Part shown: positions 1 to 11,900 of the stretch, one piece after another
Numbering within the stretch: position 1 is the stretch's first letter
Layout: every line of letters starts with the position of its first letter
Assembly (NCBI GenBank): GCA_018902385.1
Contig: JABSSW010000001.1
Coordinates: 248,001-312,000, forward strand
Origin: Physcia stellaris
Taxonomy: Eukaryota > Ascomycota > Lecanoromycetes > Caliciales > Physciaceae
Reading direction: 5' to 3'
Length of the DNA: 64,000 bases
Position numbers and translations under genes: made by a program
Notes under the pieces: generated by a model
What the model was told of the DNA's origin: nothing
The model's input: only the letters and a program-made list of their open reading frames with translations
Database searches by the model: none

Positions 1-1014
1 AAATGATGTGATCGCACCCAGACTCCTTTTTCCCGGGAGACTGGCACTTGGGACAGATTTTGCATTCTTCCTTAATGAAGGCTTCCGATGCCTCGATTTG
101 CGCGTCTCTCGCCTCACGAGAGGCGTTGATCTTCTCGCAGGTTGAGCCGGAGTGCCAAGGCATGTCACATTTGACGCAAGTCCGGCGGCTGCATGCAACA
201 CAGATAATGTAACTGTCCTCTTCGGTGTCACAAAATTGGCCTGAAGAGCATCCTTCGTGGCGGCATTGTTGAAATTGACTGCTAGCATCCAGACAAGCTT
301 GCAGTGATAGGCGATCATACCTATTCATGTTATTATGAATTATCAAGTGCAAGGAGGAAGAGATGATTCATTGTCTTTGACTGACTTTTCAAAGGTAGCA
401 CTATCAGCGAATTCCTTCACGTCGAAGAACTCTAAGCGCTCAGGGCATACAGGACAATCGATCTGGTCCCAGATTTTCTGGTCCATCTGCTGTGCAAGGG
501 AATTTGCCAGGCATGCGGAGCAAACGTTTGCAGCGTGGTCACAATTCGAGGTTGTCGCACGCTGTGGGAAGCTGGAGCACGGTTGGGTTTCGTAGCAGAT
601 CTGACACAACCTTTCATCTCCAGCGTCGACATCCAGAGTGGTCGGTAAAGGTCCTACGTCTTTATGGTCTCTTTCTGCGTCCGAATCTCTGATCAAGAAC
701 CCTGCGAGACCGCTTCCGGAGTCTTGATCCAAGGCGATAGGCACGATTTCAACATCTTCTTCATCAATGTTTGGAGATGAGATTGTTGGCAGGTCTTCTT
801 CGATCTCATTTTCGAGTGCTATTATACTCTCTGACCTAGCACGTAGGCCGGGATTTGAGGATGCTGAAAGTGACTCCATAGCCCTGTCATTTGGTATATC
901 AAGTGTTTGGGGGGTTTCAACGCCGTTGGGGTTACTGGAGGTACTGGTGATATTCTCTGGGTCAGACTGCTGGGCTTCTTCTTTCTGTTCCATGGCGTTG
1001 CTGGCTAAAGTCAT
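1..1014 (-). CDS. RBR-type (RING1-IBR-RING2) E3 ubiquitin ligase, C-terminal part beyond window
   Basis: Two exons are visible: 386..1014 and <1..320. The intron 321..385 (65 nt) has a GTCAGT donor and an AATAG acceptor and joins in frame (Phe-Glu-Lys|Tyr-Asp-Arg). The first ATG of the frame is at 1014; the open frame further upstream has no ATG. Residues 1 to about 130 are acidic and Ser-rich, probably disordered. A RING1 follows, starting CQICYE and continuing with a Cys-x-His, a CSAC and an IDCPVC. Next comes an IBR with a CRHEGC start, ICVAC, TCVKCD and PWHSGSTC. The start of RING2 (CKICPKC, then SGCDHI) lies at the window edge. Order and spacing are those of RBR ligases, which take ubiquitin from an E2 onto a RING2 cysteine before passing it to substrate. 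That catalytic cysteine is outside the window, so activity cannot be judged. Substrate unknown. Confidence 0.9.
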
Positions 1015-1470
1015 GTTAAACTGACCGGGATGTAGGGATCGATTCAAGTAGATGAGTAGGTGATAGCTAGGCTCTTAACATTGGAAGTTCGGTGTTGAGC
1101 GTGAGATACTCACCGTTGATGACCTAGAGTCAGAAAGATGTTCAGAGACTCCTTATCAAAGCCTAGATGGGCCACAATATCACTTGTCTGGCTTCTAAAA
1201 TCAACACTGACCGATGTTCAGTCAAATGTTGTGTTGTCGATTCTGACAGTTGCACATTCAAGATAGACCTAACACATCAGACTGTGATGCTGCTTTATGT
1301 CAGCTCCTTAGACACTTGCCGATCATAACACTGAAGCATGTTGGGAAGGTTGTAGCCATTACGACTGCGATCCTAGAGCATTTCTATAAACTAGAGAGGT
1401 GTCTGGCCTGCTGACAATAGATCTTATCAATCCCAAATTTGGTAACCAGCGATATGTGCAGCATCTCGAC
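1015..1470. other. intergenic, promoter side of the RBR gene
   Basis: The stretch lies between the start of the RBR gene and the 3' end of the BTB-like gene, both on the minus strand. No reading frame with coding character was seen. It must hold the RBR promoter, but no distinctive motif was recognised. Confidence 0.4.
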
Positions 1471-3058
1471 CTAAAGATGGGACATCTTGAAGAGGATACG
1501 ACTTACACGCCGTGGCTTCGCGTGTGCAATAACCCGTCCACCGATCTCGTTCATCCCCAGAACTGCCACCGCCTTCGCAACCTCCGGGTTAGTTTGGCCT
1601 GCGAATCTGTCCGCCCAGGTCATACTCGGACTGCCCAGCTCTTGCTCTTTCCCCTTACCCTTGTTCTTGTACGGTGAGAAGATAAGTTGAGAGAATGCTT
1701 TTCTGGAGCTGCGGGCGCTGTACGGCATCAGCGGTCCTGGTGTCAAGGGTCCTGGCTTCTCCTCGTTGCCGCCACCATAATGTCCGATGATTTCACTCTT
1801 CCTCTGTTCCCAGTCCTCATCGCTGTTTTGATGCCTATCAGTTACGATATCGTTAAATGGATGATGCATGTCAAAGCCAGGCATGGTCGAGTCGCGAACC
1901 AGTTGCCGGATTACCTCCGCGTCGCTGTCGGGTTCCTCCGGTTCTCGGGGAAGCTTGTCTTCATCCACAGGCCAGCTGAATCGAGGGTTGGTGGCGCTGG
2001 TCAAATCGCTCCAGTGCTGGCGGAAGTCTTGGTCCAGTGAAGGTAGGAGGCGAGTCCACTGGGGCATATTCTTCAGATGCTGCACATAGTACGCAAGATG
2101 TTTCATACCCCACAACCTCATTCGCCTATCGAACCCGATCTTTGGCGAGAAAATCAAGCTTGCTAGACTGATTGTGTAGCCTGCACACATAGGCTTCTCG
2201 CGCTCAACCAGCCCTTCATATGCCATGTTTGACAGCACAGGGAGCTCTAAGCTTGTCGCCAAGAGGTAGAGGCGAACCAGTACTTGTAGGCGGTCAAGTT
2301 TATCGGGATATGCATCGACACTGGTATCGAGACATTGCTTGTTGAAGACATCTGCTCCCTTTGTGAGATAGAACATGGCGATCTTGACGCAGGCTCCAGG
2401 ATCCAGCATGAGCGTTATATGCATGTCGCAGCCAGGAAGATAGTGTTCGCTTCGGAAAAACTTCTTGAACGTAGGGGAACGCATGAGGATGGACTTGTAG
2501 ACCTCGAAAACCAGAGCAGTGCCGTCTGGATGGTCAGGGCACGCAATTGAAACCTTTTCATTCTCGTCATTGGCGGGGTCAACCCTGCCACAATTGTCAG
2601 CTCATCCGGTCCAAAACAGAGTTGGGCGACAAGAACGTGCAATTTGTCGAAGTTCTCCACGTCTGAGGGCATCTGGCGCACATGGATCAGGGTATATCGA
2701 TTCTTCCCCATGAATGAAGGCTTTGGGGGTGACTATTGTGCCACAGCATCGACTGAGTTGCGCGGAGACAAAGGTGATCGTAGTGTAAATAGGTATGGGC
2801 ATGGTGAATTGAAGATTGGGCGGCAGATCAGAAAACTCACCGAGCCGATAGAATGCGACGCTCATATTCCTTTTGTGAGATCCCAGGCTCGCTCACAAAT
2901 CGCAGAGGCTCATCATGGTATTTCAGTTTGGGAATATCTCGGATCAAAACGCAATTAACTTCCATGGTCTGCTCCGAGGACGACCGTCTCTCATGCCAGT
3001 CTATTGATCCCTTGGGACTGCTCCCAGCGTAGGTGGTTTCGTAATCCGTTAAGTCCAT
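1471..3058 (-). CDS. BTB/POZ-domain-like protein
   Basis: Preferred model: exons 2841..3058 and 1471..2584, intron 2585..2840. The donor is GTGAGT and the acceptor GGCAG, with a CTGAC branch 12 nt upstream. The exons sum to 1332 nt, 443 aa. ATG at 3058. After an N-terminal stretch of about 70 residues comes a fungal BTB-like core: DGTALVFEVYKSIL, then MRSPTFKKFF, then a hydrophobic helix ending FYLTKGADVF. A helical region (LDRLQVLVRLYLLATSLEL) follows, as in fungal BTB proteins where it forms the dimer/C-terminal helices. The last 150 residues are charged and low-complexity, without a recognised domain. Such proteins are usually adaptors for Cul3 ligases or transcription factors; the partner here is unknown. 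The 256-nt intron is long for this window and contains an open, protein-like frame around 2590-2711, so an additional or alternative exon is possible and the 5' part of the model is less certain. Confidence 0.7.
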
Positions 3059-3400
3059 GAGTAAGGAATCATGCGAGATTCAATTGAAGTGAGGCCGTGC
3101 CGCGGTTGACCAAGTGATTCGCAATTCTGACATTAATCAGAAGGACTGGCGCTTCAGCAAAGGGAAGTAACGATAGTGGAGTGGCACTGAATTCTTGATC
3201 GGCGAAGTGCCTTATCGTAGAAGTGTTGAGATGTAATGGCTGACAATTGCGAAAATTGCCAAGCGATAGTCGCTTAGCTCTCTCTCGGGAATTGCCGGTG
3301 TTGCCACAATTCAGGTCATCACTTACGCAAGGATCACATGGGGTCAAAGAAGCTCACCAAATGAAAAATTGGGACCTATGAGACATCTACATACTCAACC

Positions 3401-4506
3401 TCATTTGGCGCTGAAAAGAGCCTCTCGAGTGTCATATGTGTACTTCAAGTCTAAATGCCAATAGTTTGGTGTTGTTGGCTTCGTAATGACCCAAGCCTCA
3501 TCCAAGACCTTGAGGATCTCCTCCGGCAAAGGTCCTTTCTCCAAGTCCTTGAGGTTGCTCTCGAGTTGGGTGAAGCTGCTGACACCAATTATGACGCCGT
3601 CTGTGCCTCCATTTTGCATCTTCAAGGCCGAGTGATGTGTACACCATCTCAGGGCAACCTCGAGCATCGTTAGATTATGCTTTTGGACAACCGGTTCAAT
3701 AAGACGGAGAGCGTCGAAAGTGGCATCTTTGAAGTACCGAGCTCGATACATTGCGCCAGTGGTCGACGTGTTGCTGTAGCGCCCTTCAGATGGTACATCT
3801 GCTGACTTGATCTTGCCAGAGAAAAGGCCACCAGCCAGTGGATTGTAGATTACCACATCGATACCATATCGATGGCAACAAGGTATGAGCTCTTGTTCCA
3901 GGGATCGAGCTATGCGGAATGGGCATCAGCGTACGCTCAGGCCAGATACTGACAAGAGATCGACTCACTGATTGCGTTGTACATCCCTTGATATATCGTT
4001 GGTCTCACCCAGCCCCTTTCCTTACATGTTATGACTACCTCTGCGACTTCAAAGGCGGTGAAATTACTCAGGCCTAATTGGATGAATTTGCCTTCCTGAT
4101 GCATCTTGTTGACCTCCTCCAGTGTCTCGGCGAAGGGCACAGATCTGTCCGCAGCGTGTAAGTAGAAAATGTCCACACAGTCCGTCTTGAGCTCCTTCAA
4201 TGATGTTTCCAGACTCTTCCTTATATTTTCTGGTTTGTGATTCCCAGGATCTTTCGGATAGCATTTCGTAGCAAGGTTCAACCCTCGATCTTTCCATTTG
4301 GCATCGGCGGTGAATGCTTCCTGTTTTCCACCGACATATAGTCGCGCAGTATCAGCCTCGTAGTATCCCTGGCCTTGAAAGTAGTCCAAGCACTTGTTGT
4401 ATTCGTCAAGGCTGGTGATCCGTGCTCCAGCGTTTTCATTGGGACCAAAGGTCATCAACCCCAGGATGACTCTCGGCTTGCCTGTGCCTGACATGAGAAG
4501 AGGCAT
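3401..4506 (-). CDS. aldo/keto reductase, AKR7 (aflatoxin-aldehyde reductase-like) family
   Basis: Exons 3969..4506 and 3401..3909; intron 3910..3968 (59 nt, GTGAGT donor, CATAG acceptor). They sum to 349 codons, 348 aa, close to the usual 330-360 aa. ATG at 4506. The NADPH-dependent (alpha/beta)8-barrel signature is present from the start: ILGLMTFGP, then ADTARLYVGGKQE with the catalytic Asp52 and Tyr57, Lys81 in LATKCYP, and His117 in IFYLHAADRSVPF. GLSNF and IYNPLAGGLFSGK follow. Known AKR7 members reduce dialdehydes, succinic semialdehyde and similar carbonyls in the cytosol; the natural substrate here cannot be told from sequence. No other detoxification or secondary-metabolism gene is adjacent, which argues for a housekeeping detoxifying role (inference). 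Confidence 0.93.
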
Positions 4507-5600
4507 GTCGTTATCTGCGAGGGATCCACTGTCAGACGTGGAGAAGTAGAGAGTAAGTAATAGTAATTCTGATTTATGGTAATGCTGAGAAGTTGATTGT
4601 GGTAAGTCAAGAAGCTCGGTGAAACGTCATTGCGTGCTTGTTATGTCCGTTAAAGCCGAAAGGTTTCAATTTCCACTGACTCCTATGCCCATGGAAGTTT
4701 GTAGACGCAGAATACATCAATTCAGGAAATGTTCGACGCAGCATATCCAAACACTTTGACGAGTTTTGCGATGGATCAGAAGCTTGCACCTACACTTACG
4801 TCTAAAGGCTCTTCCCCCATCGCTCCTTCCAACCCATCTGCTTTCTCTTTCTCAATCTCCTCAAACTTCCCACTCTCTCGTTCATCCTCACTGCTCCGTA
4901 CACACCCCTCAACCGTTATATCCAAATAGATTTATCTCTTGGGTCCCGCAGTGTTTGCCTCTACTTCAATGTCCCTTTCCGAAGCTCTTAATGCCGGCCA
5001 AGGATACTAGACCAAAGCCAGCGTGTTGCCAGCAATCAGAGCCGGTAAGTTCTACTGTCACTAGGACGAGTATCCTTTTGTTGATTTCTGTCGACGAGCC
5101 TACATCTCGCCATGTTTGCGAATGATGAAAGCTTACAATCCTCGAACCATAGTGTCCACTACACACAGCGTTACCGCTTACACCAGAGGAGCAACTATAC
5201 CTCTATCGTAATCACCCATATTTCCGTAACCGTCTGAACGTAGGAGATATCTTCGTCTTGCCTAGACGGTCCAAAATTCGAGAGGTCTTCCAGGTACGCG
5301 TAGCAAAGGATCTTTTGGAGCCTATGTTACTGTCGTACTGATTTACGCAAAGCCGCGACGTCCCACACTTCCGCCTGCGTGGACTCGGACAAACACCTCT
5401 GAAGCTTCGCGAGAAGGATCAGCGCCACCTCCTTATAGTTCCCTGGATCTTAGGGTAGCAACGCTTCCGATCCCCAGAAGACAACATCCCATTTTCGGCC
5501 CCAGACCATTTCTGAGTCTCCGAACAAAACGACGCCTACGCGCCCTTGTCTAATCTAAGAAACCGGCAGTCTTACCCTCCACACACCAGCGGAAGCGAAT
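4507..5600. other. intergenic, no supported gene
   Basis: About 1.1 kb upstream of the aldo/keto reductase. It contains a pyrimidine-rich stretch at roughly 4800-4910 and several short open frames without recognisable protein features. No RNA gene or repeat was recognised. Confidence 0.4.
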
Positions 5601-5989
5601 ATGCCTTTCTCATACCGCAGCCGCCGTACTGGTGACGGGGTCACTGTTGATCAAAATGGTGTCCATCGAAACCGCATGCGTGTCCCTGGGATGTTCCGTA
5701 GACGACATATGGGCGGAGGACCACATGTCTCCACCGGTCCGACTATTGGAGGTGGAGTACACACCAGGAGACCTTGGGCATTACGCAGAGGTTTTGGGCG
5801 GCGACGGGGACCGGCAATTACCGTCTAGAAGGCCTCACACGCGAACGATATCGACCGCGGGCACGCGGGAGCACGAGTGTAACAAGATTCATGTTCCTAA
5901 TCCTCATGGTGACCGTCGGTTTTGCGCTTGTGATCTGGATACTGTCATTGAAGGGTTGGAAGGATTCTTCAGGACTGGGATGGTGATAT
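5601..5989 (+). CDS. possible Arg/Gly-rich tail-anchored small protein, frame broken
   Basis: An ATG at 5601 opens a frame rich in Arg and Gly (FRRRHMGGG, RRPWALRRGFGRRRG) that stops at 5828. A second frame, offset by one missing base, continues the Arg-rich character (TRERYRPRARG). It then gives a strong hydrophobic segment (FMFLILMVTVGFALVIWIL), a short tail and a TGA at 5987. Adding one G to the G4 run at 5806..5809 would join them into a protein of about 129 aa with a C-terminal membrane anchor. I found no canonical intron of the right length that does the same. It may be a real gene with an assembly or natural frameshift, a spliced gene I have not resolved, or no gene at all. No family recognised. 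Confidence 0.3.
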
Positions 5990-6623
5990 TCTTTCGCTGA
6001 TGCAGCTGGTCTGCCTTGGAATGAAGGGCTCTGGCAGTCCCTTACTAGAAGAGTTTCTGTCATGGCGCATTAAGGAAGCCTTCTGTGTTGAAAATTCATA
6101 GTATTCTTACTCCTGCATTATATAGGGATCACAATCAAGGTTGTTCAGTTCTCAACTGCCCCGAGTCTCCGTCCTGGGCTTTGAAGCTCCAGAAAGGTTT
6201 TGATTCATGTTTCTGGAAGGATCATCAGGGGTAATCCCCGCGTCACGTGCCTTCGCGTGGCTTGTCTGATGTCAGTGGCTCCCTAGCGCGTCTGAGATCG
6301 ATCGATAGCCCCTCGAACAACATCTTCACTTTTCAAAAATCATTCTCTTTTTTGCATTTTCATACTCAACCATTCCTTCCCCTGAAACATTCCCTTCTAT
6401 TCGACATGTTTCTACGTAATTTCCCACTTCTATAAGAAGCCCAAGGAATTCCTCTTAACGATCCAAACCACCATCTTCTCTACATCCCCAAACCCAATTA
6501 GATCAATTCTGATCGCTACCCTATACTATATCCCATCTCTACCCGCTTCCTCCCATCCCCTTCTAGTCCCAACTCCCAGCTCTGAAGGTCACAACACCAA
6601 ACAGCGCGAACGAAAAAACAACA

Positions 6624-7230
6624 ATGGACCCCAACACCAACACGCGCCTCGAATTCACCAACCACCTCGTCTGCCTCCCGATCCCGGACAGCGCGGCGCC
6701 GAAATGGAAGAAAATGGTGGAAACGCACAAAGTGCTGCTCGACAAACTGGCGCACCATGAAGCGATGCGGCCGAATCTGCATCAGGTCTACATGCAGCCG
6801 GCGAAGGACAAGAATAAAGTGTATTTCGAGTGGGATTTCGTGGGGAGGACTTTGGTGAGCCCCCCTTTCGCTTGCTTTTTTACCCGCTTTCTACACTGAG
6901 TGCGTTTGAGCTGGAAGAGTGCAGGAATAGACCAAAGAGGGTTTTCTCTCTGGGATAGTGTTTGTGTAGAGGGACGAGGACGACGCGCTAATAGCCCCTG
7001 GAAAATAGGGATACCTCTACGCGATCCCGCCCTCCCTCGCAAACCTAACCGCCAAAGAACAAGAAGTCTGGGAGGATGCAGTCGGCCGCGCGTTCCTGGC
7101 CAAGAAGCTGATTACTGGCAAAGATGGCATGTTGGATCAGATGACGGAGATGGCGTACCCGGAGCAGAGGGGGAGACATCCCGAGATGGGGGAGGAGATT
7201 GAGGAGTTGGCGAGTTTGTTGGGTGCGTGA
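6624..7230 (+). CDS. conserved-looking small protein of unknown function (150 aa)
   Basis: Exons 6624..6854 and 7009..7230, intron 6855..7008 (154 nt, GTGAGC donor, CTAAT branch, AATAG acceptor). They give 150 aa in frame. The start context AACAATGG is a good fungal Kozak. The protein is soluble and mixed alpha/beta by composition: an N-terminal LEFTNHLVCLPIPDS, a Lys-rich helix around KWKKMVETHK, then KVYFEWDFVGRTL|GYLYAIPPSLANLT, and a helical, acidic C-terminus (EMGEEIEELASLLGA). The intron sits within a continuous, well-conserved-looking stretch, which supports the model. There is no signal peptide and no membrane segment. I do not recognise the family and assign no function. Confidence 0.7.
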
Positions 7231-7279
7231 GGTGGTGGGGGAGATGAGGAGGGAGGAGGGAGGAGAGGGAGGAGAGGGA
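7231..7279 (+). repeat. polypurine (GGA)-rich tract
   Basis: The 3' flank of the 150-aa gene is almost pure A/G, built of GGAGGGAGGA-like units. It is low-complexity sequence in the transcript's 3' untranslated region. Confidence 0.6.
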
Positions 7280-8544
7280 TGTAAGGTACTCCTATATGGG
7301 CACAGGAAGCTGTTAGGGTTTTGAACTGTCGTCTGTGAGGAGATGAAGTTGCGATTCCCCTCACAATCCATCACAAACCAATCCATCCCCATGAGCATCT
7401 CATTCCATCTCCCAAAGCCATAATCCCCCCAAGACCCTCCTTCGACCTCCCTTTCCCCAACCGCCTAGCACAACCCTCTCCTCTTCTCACCCCTCCATCC
7501 CACCAGCCCCCTGACTTCAACGCAATCACAAACACCAGTTCTTCCACAGAATACAAACCCACATCCCCCCTCTCCTCTCGCTCTCAAACTAAATCGTAGC
7601 GGAAGTCTACACTTGAAGGAAGAAGGAAGAGAAGAACACCGACTATCCCCAGGTATCTCTATCACTATCACTAATCAACTAACCTAGTATCTACCTTACA
7701 CTCACCCTTCGGCATCCTGAAAAGAAAGAAATGGGGTTGAGAAGCGTTCAGAGAGGGGAGGGAGGGTGTCCAGAAGGGGAAATGGCATGGGTGATTGGGT
7801 TCCATCGTTCGTCTGCTTTTAGGGTATTATATTGTGATCTAGTAGGGGGATTACGAGGAGGTGTGCTGTTGATCGACGGTGCGGACGTTGGGAGGGAGGG
7901 TTGAAGATACGTTGCATGTCGAGCCGATTGAACGTGTGGGGTATGTGCGGTCATATATTCGGGATGGAGCAGCTCCTTTGCGTTGGACGTTGTTACTTTC
8001 GAGTCACCGAGCGGTGGAGAGAGCGCAGCAACACGGGGGTTCTGAGCTTCCTAGACAATTCCTTTATGCTCCGTGCCATTTCCTTCCAAGACACTGAATC
8101 CGTGGATCAAAATCGCACAGTGTTTTGACAGGGCGGCGACTTGTGATGGAATCCTGATCCACGACAATCCTGACGAGACGACATACACGATTGCTCACGT
8201 GTGCCTGATTCGTAAGTAGTACTAGGAACCGATGTGTATGTTATGCGGTAGAGAACGGATTATCTTTGTAACATGTACCATATCCATCTCTCCGTAATTC
8301 GTGATCGAGTGTACCATAGTCGTGAGATCGTGTACTACCACCTATAAGTGGAGCTCATGCCCGTTTCCCAAAGTGTGTGTCCATGGATGCGAAAACGACC
8401 GGGCATCATTCGCTAACAAGCCCCTGAGATATACCTCTCCAGAGCACAACCCAATACCATCATACCGTCAAACCAGCTCATGGTGATCCTGTGCGATGAC
8501 CCAGCTCTTAATAACAGTAGGAAGTGCCAGCATGTTGTCCGAGA
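7280..8544. other. intergenic, no supported gene
   Basis: About 1.3 kb between the 150-aa gene and the 3' end of the secreted Cys-rich gene. The first half is C-rich and low-complexity on the plus strand. Short open frames show no family features. Nothing else recognised. Confidence 0.4.
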
Positions 8545-8972
8545 TCAGGGGCAGATCTTCCCAGGACAACAATCTCCAGGACAACAACCTCCAGGACAAC
8601 TGCACACCACCCGCGCGCCTTCCCAATTCCCAGTCTTACAAGTTCCCTTTGGCGCGACTGTGGCGCCGGTAGTACAGCCCCTATCCGTGTACATATACAC
8701 TATTCTCCCGATCAGCATCTCCATCGGTAATGCGACGCCAAAGTATGGAAAGTGGGCTTACACGTGCAATAAGGATCAGCCTGGACCAGTTTAACAGCTA
8801 TCTTGGCTTTAGAGACATAAAGACAGGTATTGGTGGCTTCATAGCCATCGCCAACAAGCCTGTCAGTGAATTCGCCGGTACAGTCGGCGTTCTTGTAGAG
8901 GATGAATTCTGTAGTGGCGCTGACGAGGCCTTGCAGAGAAAGCTCGGACAAGACGAAAGCTGAAAGTTTCAT
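8545..8972 (-). CDS. small secreted 12-cysteine protein (effector-like)
   Basis: Two exons, 8762..8972 and 8545..8699, around a 62-nt intron 8700..8761 (GTAAGC donor, CTGAT branch, AATAG acceptor). They read through in frame to 121 aa. ATG at 8972. The N-terminus MKLSAFVLSELSLQGLVSA looks like a signal peptide with cleavage after Ala19. The mature chain starts TTEFILYKNADCTG and carries 12 cysteines. Seven of these fall in the last 19 residues, which are built on a repeated Cys-Pro-Gly-x-Cys pattern (CSCPGGCCPGDCCPGKICP). Without the splice the frame ends at SHYRWRC; the spliced reading is favoured because it adds cysteines and uses clean signals. No known domain is recognised. Size, signal peptide and Cys content fit apoplastic effectors or antimicrobial peptides of fungi, but function is not shown. 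Confidence 0.68.
8561..8600 (-). repeat. 15-bp tandem repeat coding the Cys-Pro-Gly repeats
   Basis: Units starting CCAGGACAACA recur at 8561, 8576 and 8591. On the minus strand they encode the repeated CCPG element at the C-terminus of the 121-aa secreted protein. Repeat expansion could change cysteine number. Confidence 0.75.
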
Positions 8973-11900
8973 TGTGTTGATGTACAGGTATCCTGAAGTA
9001 ATCTTTAATTCTGTCGGATGAATTCAATTGAGCCTCTACCGAGATGGACTGGGGGCATCGGCGAGCAGGGGAATGAAAAGGCATACGAAGCCCTCGTTTT
9101 ATAGATCCTGGGGAGTCGCGCTTGTAAAATCTATTCACTCTCGTACCCTCTACTACAATGAGCAGGAGGGGAAAAGCTAGCCCAGCACCGGAGGATTTCA
9201 ACCCTGATATGTCAGTAATAGGCGAAACTGGAACAGGAAGAGTTAGTACTCAGATCCACTTACTGCCTCGAGCGTAGGACCTGGCAGCGCCACCTCCAGA
9301 TCTGTAGCTGTCATGCTGTGATAAGGGACTATGACTGGCTACAATAGCTCGTTGCCGCTTATCCTCACATGGCAGCGTTCGCTAAATAAAATTTGGAGGC
9401 GTTACCGTTGAAGTGACTTTGACTGAAGCTTTATGCACCTTTATTGCCAAGACTTCTCCCGAAAGGCACACTGGACCTTCTTAAGCATCAGTGTGTAGTA
9501 GATCGCTAGACTTGATTTGGAGACTTTTCATGCCACATGGTTCATCAACTGTAACCTGGCCCATTCCTTGAGCTGTCAGTTCACATGAGTGCTGCGACTT
9601 AATTGGCGAAGCTTCCAACGTCGGCTCGTGGGTCTCATGGTGGCTTGAGCCATAGGCTTCCAAGTTCCGAGCATGAAAGCAGACCGCGACATCATGATAG
9701 TACTCCGTGCGGTTTTTGGTGAGTGACCGTGACCGCAAACAGGTAAGCGTGTCGCCACGGAGGTGTGGTACACCAGCCATGGTTACTTACCAAAGAAGCG
9801 CGGTGAATTGCGAACATGGCAGAGAAATGGGAGACTCGAGATAGAACAGAGGTGAATTGACGTGATAGATCTTGACTTGAAGCCACCATTGATTTGTTAG
9901 ATCCGCCGCTGCCTCTATGACGAATTGGACAGGCGGGAAAGAGAGAGATCATGCCCCAAAGATATTAGAACGAGCGGTAAGAAAAAGAATAGATGGGACC
10001 ACCAATACAAAAATAATCTTATGAAGCAGAACCTTACATTTTCTGAGGCTGAGTGATATCCGATCCAGTGGTACGAAGTGCGAATCGTGGATTTTAGGCC
10101 AGCGAACTGCCACCCCTTCCAACCATCGGCTACACAGGACTTCGTGCCTGGAACAGATAGATATGGCTTGCTCTGCTAAGGCCAAGTGTATCAGAAAAAA
10201 TAGTGGTTGAGGCATTGAAATGGGCATTGATTGTTTCCTCAGTTGGGAACTCTTTCATGATACCAGCAAAGACTGACCCAAGATAGTAGGCGACAGTCAG
10301 TCCCAGAGGCTAAACCAAAGATCGTACTCATCAATCATGCCTATCGTGTTGAGCAATTTCGTCAATAAACGGTCACTGAATAAGGCGTGGAGACGCATCC
10401 GCCTTGCACGCCCCGTTCAGTACCGATCGCTCAAAACCTTCCTGCAAGCAAAGCAAAAGATGCCTTGCAGCACACAGAATTGGAAGAAGAGAGATTGTTC
10501 TTTTCAATCTGCATCGATTGGAATGTCTACAGCGAGCCACCTGAGACAAGGTCCATGTTTGGGTCAGGGTTGATGCCTGTATTTCATCACCGCTGCCGCG
10601 TCATTTCAGAATAGGTTCCGAGTACGTCCCACCCAAGCTTTGACTTTGTAGTTGTAGGCCAAGAGTGCCATGCATGGCATGTAGATATTTTTGGCAATAC
10701 CCTAGGCGGAGACCTGATTGTTCCCAGAGACGACAGCAGCCGTGATTTGTATCAGGAGAAGCCGGGTCTGGCAACCTCGCCTAGTGCGCATTGGTAGGAA
10801 ATCAGGGCTAACAATAAGGCCGGACGGCGGACTTCCCCAGGTTGATTCGGGGCCGCGGGCGTATCAGCTAGCTCAAGATTCCCTCGCGGATGGCTATTAC
10901 CTTTTACCTCATTAGTTGATAGTCGGCGTTACGAACCATCAGCGGTGATGGCAAGCAGAGGATTGCCTCATGCACAACGGTCTTCATCCATAAGTAGAAT
11001 CTAGTCATGTGCTCGGACTTTGCCAATATTCAATCTCCACTTGGAGAGGATCTTTGTCACCATAGTCTTCATGGTATTAATGGAAATCCTCGTCGCTACC
11101 AGAAGTCATCCTGATGATTCAAGTTCGATCAGTTCATCTTGGGTATTCTCGTAGTAACAATGATCGGGGCCTTCCATACTCGGGTTCTCTCAGAAGGCGT
11201 CACCAGCCTGAGCAACCGAGGTATGACTTTCGGGGAGGAATCAGTGGCTTTCGCCACGCAGATCATCTCCCTCGTCTATATTCTCCTCTTTCTTGATCTC
11301 ACGCTAGTTGAATGCGTACCCCAGTAAAAAAGTGGCCTTCACAACCGAAACCTCGGTCGCGTATTATGATCTTAAGGCGACCCTTGAGCCACTACTATTA
11401 ATTCGAAAATTTTCCAAACCTACATGTAGGTATCTTGGAAACGGGCTTGTGTGGCACTCGCCGCTGGACCTGCTGGTTGAGGTGAAATATCCTAGTCGTA
11501 TTGCGGGCCTTCTAGGCCTTCGTCCGATCGAAATCGTAATGTCCCTTATCGCGGGCCGAATAACTCGTAATATGGACTGGAGGCTTTCTAGAAGCCTGCC
11601 ACTTTCTGAACGTAGTCCCGCCAAACGTGGCGGACATGAAGCCCAAAAGGAAAACAGATGGCTGCAACCTTGAGCGCACCCAATCAATCAATCATGCACT
11701 AAGGATGCTGATCGCTTCTTCCAAATGGTTGATCAAAATCTGCCCCGGCGAACCTTCATGCTGGCTCGGCTGGCCGCCACGCCCTAGATCCAAGTTGGAA
11801 CCAACATCATTACCAGGAACGGCTTTTTGATTGTGATGACCACGATCTTTGGTTGCGCTTTTAGGATATCTTGAGGCTTTCCAAGCACCACAAGTGAAAC

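Noticed and set aside
8863-9201. 112-codon minus-strand frame overlapping the secreted protein gene
   Set aside because: It overlaps the 5' part of the 12-Cys gene in another frame and has no coding features of its own.
10667-10680. 14-bp palindrome TGCCATGCATGGCA as a regulatory site
   Set aside because: It lies in gene-free sequence about 2 kb from the next gene and is short enough to occur by chance.
11139-11673. hydrophobic and basic open frames suggesting a membrane-protein gene
   Set aside because: The frames do not connect through splice sites and match no family; at most a gene relic.
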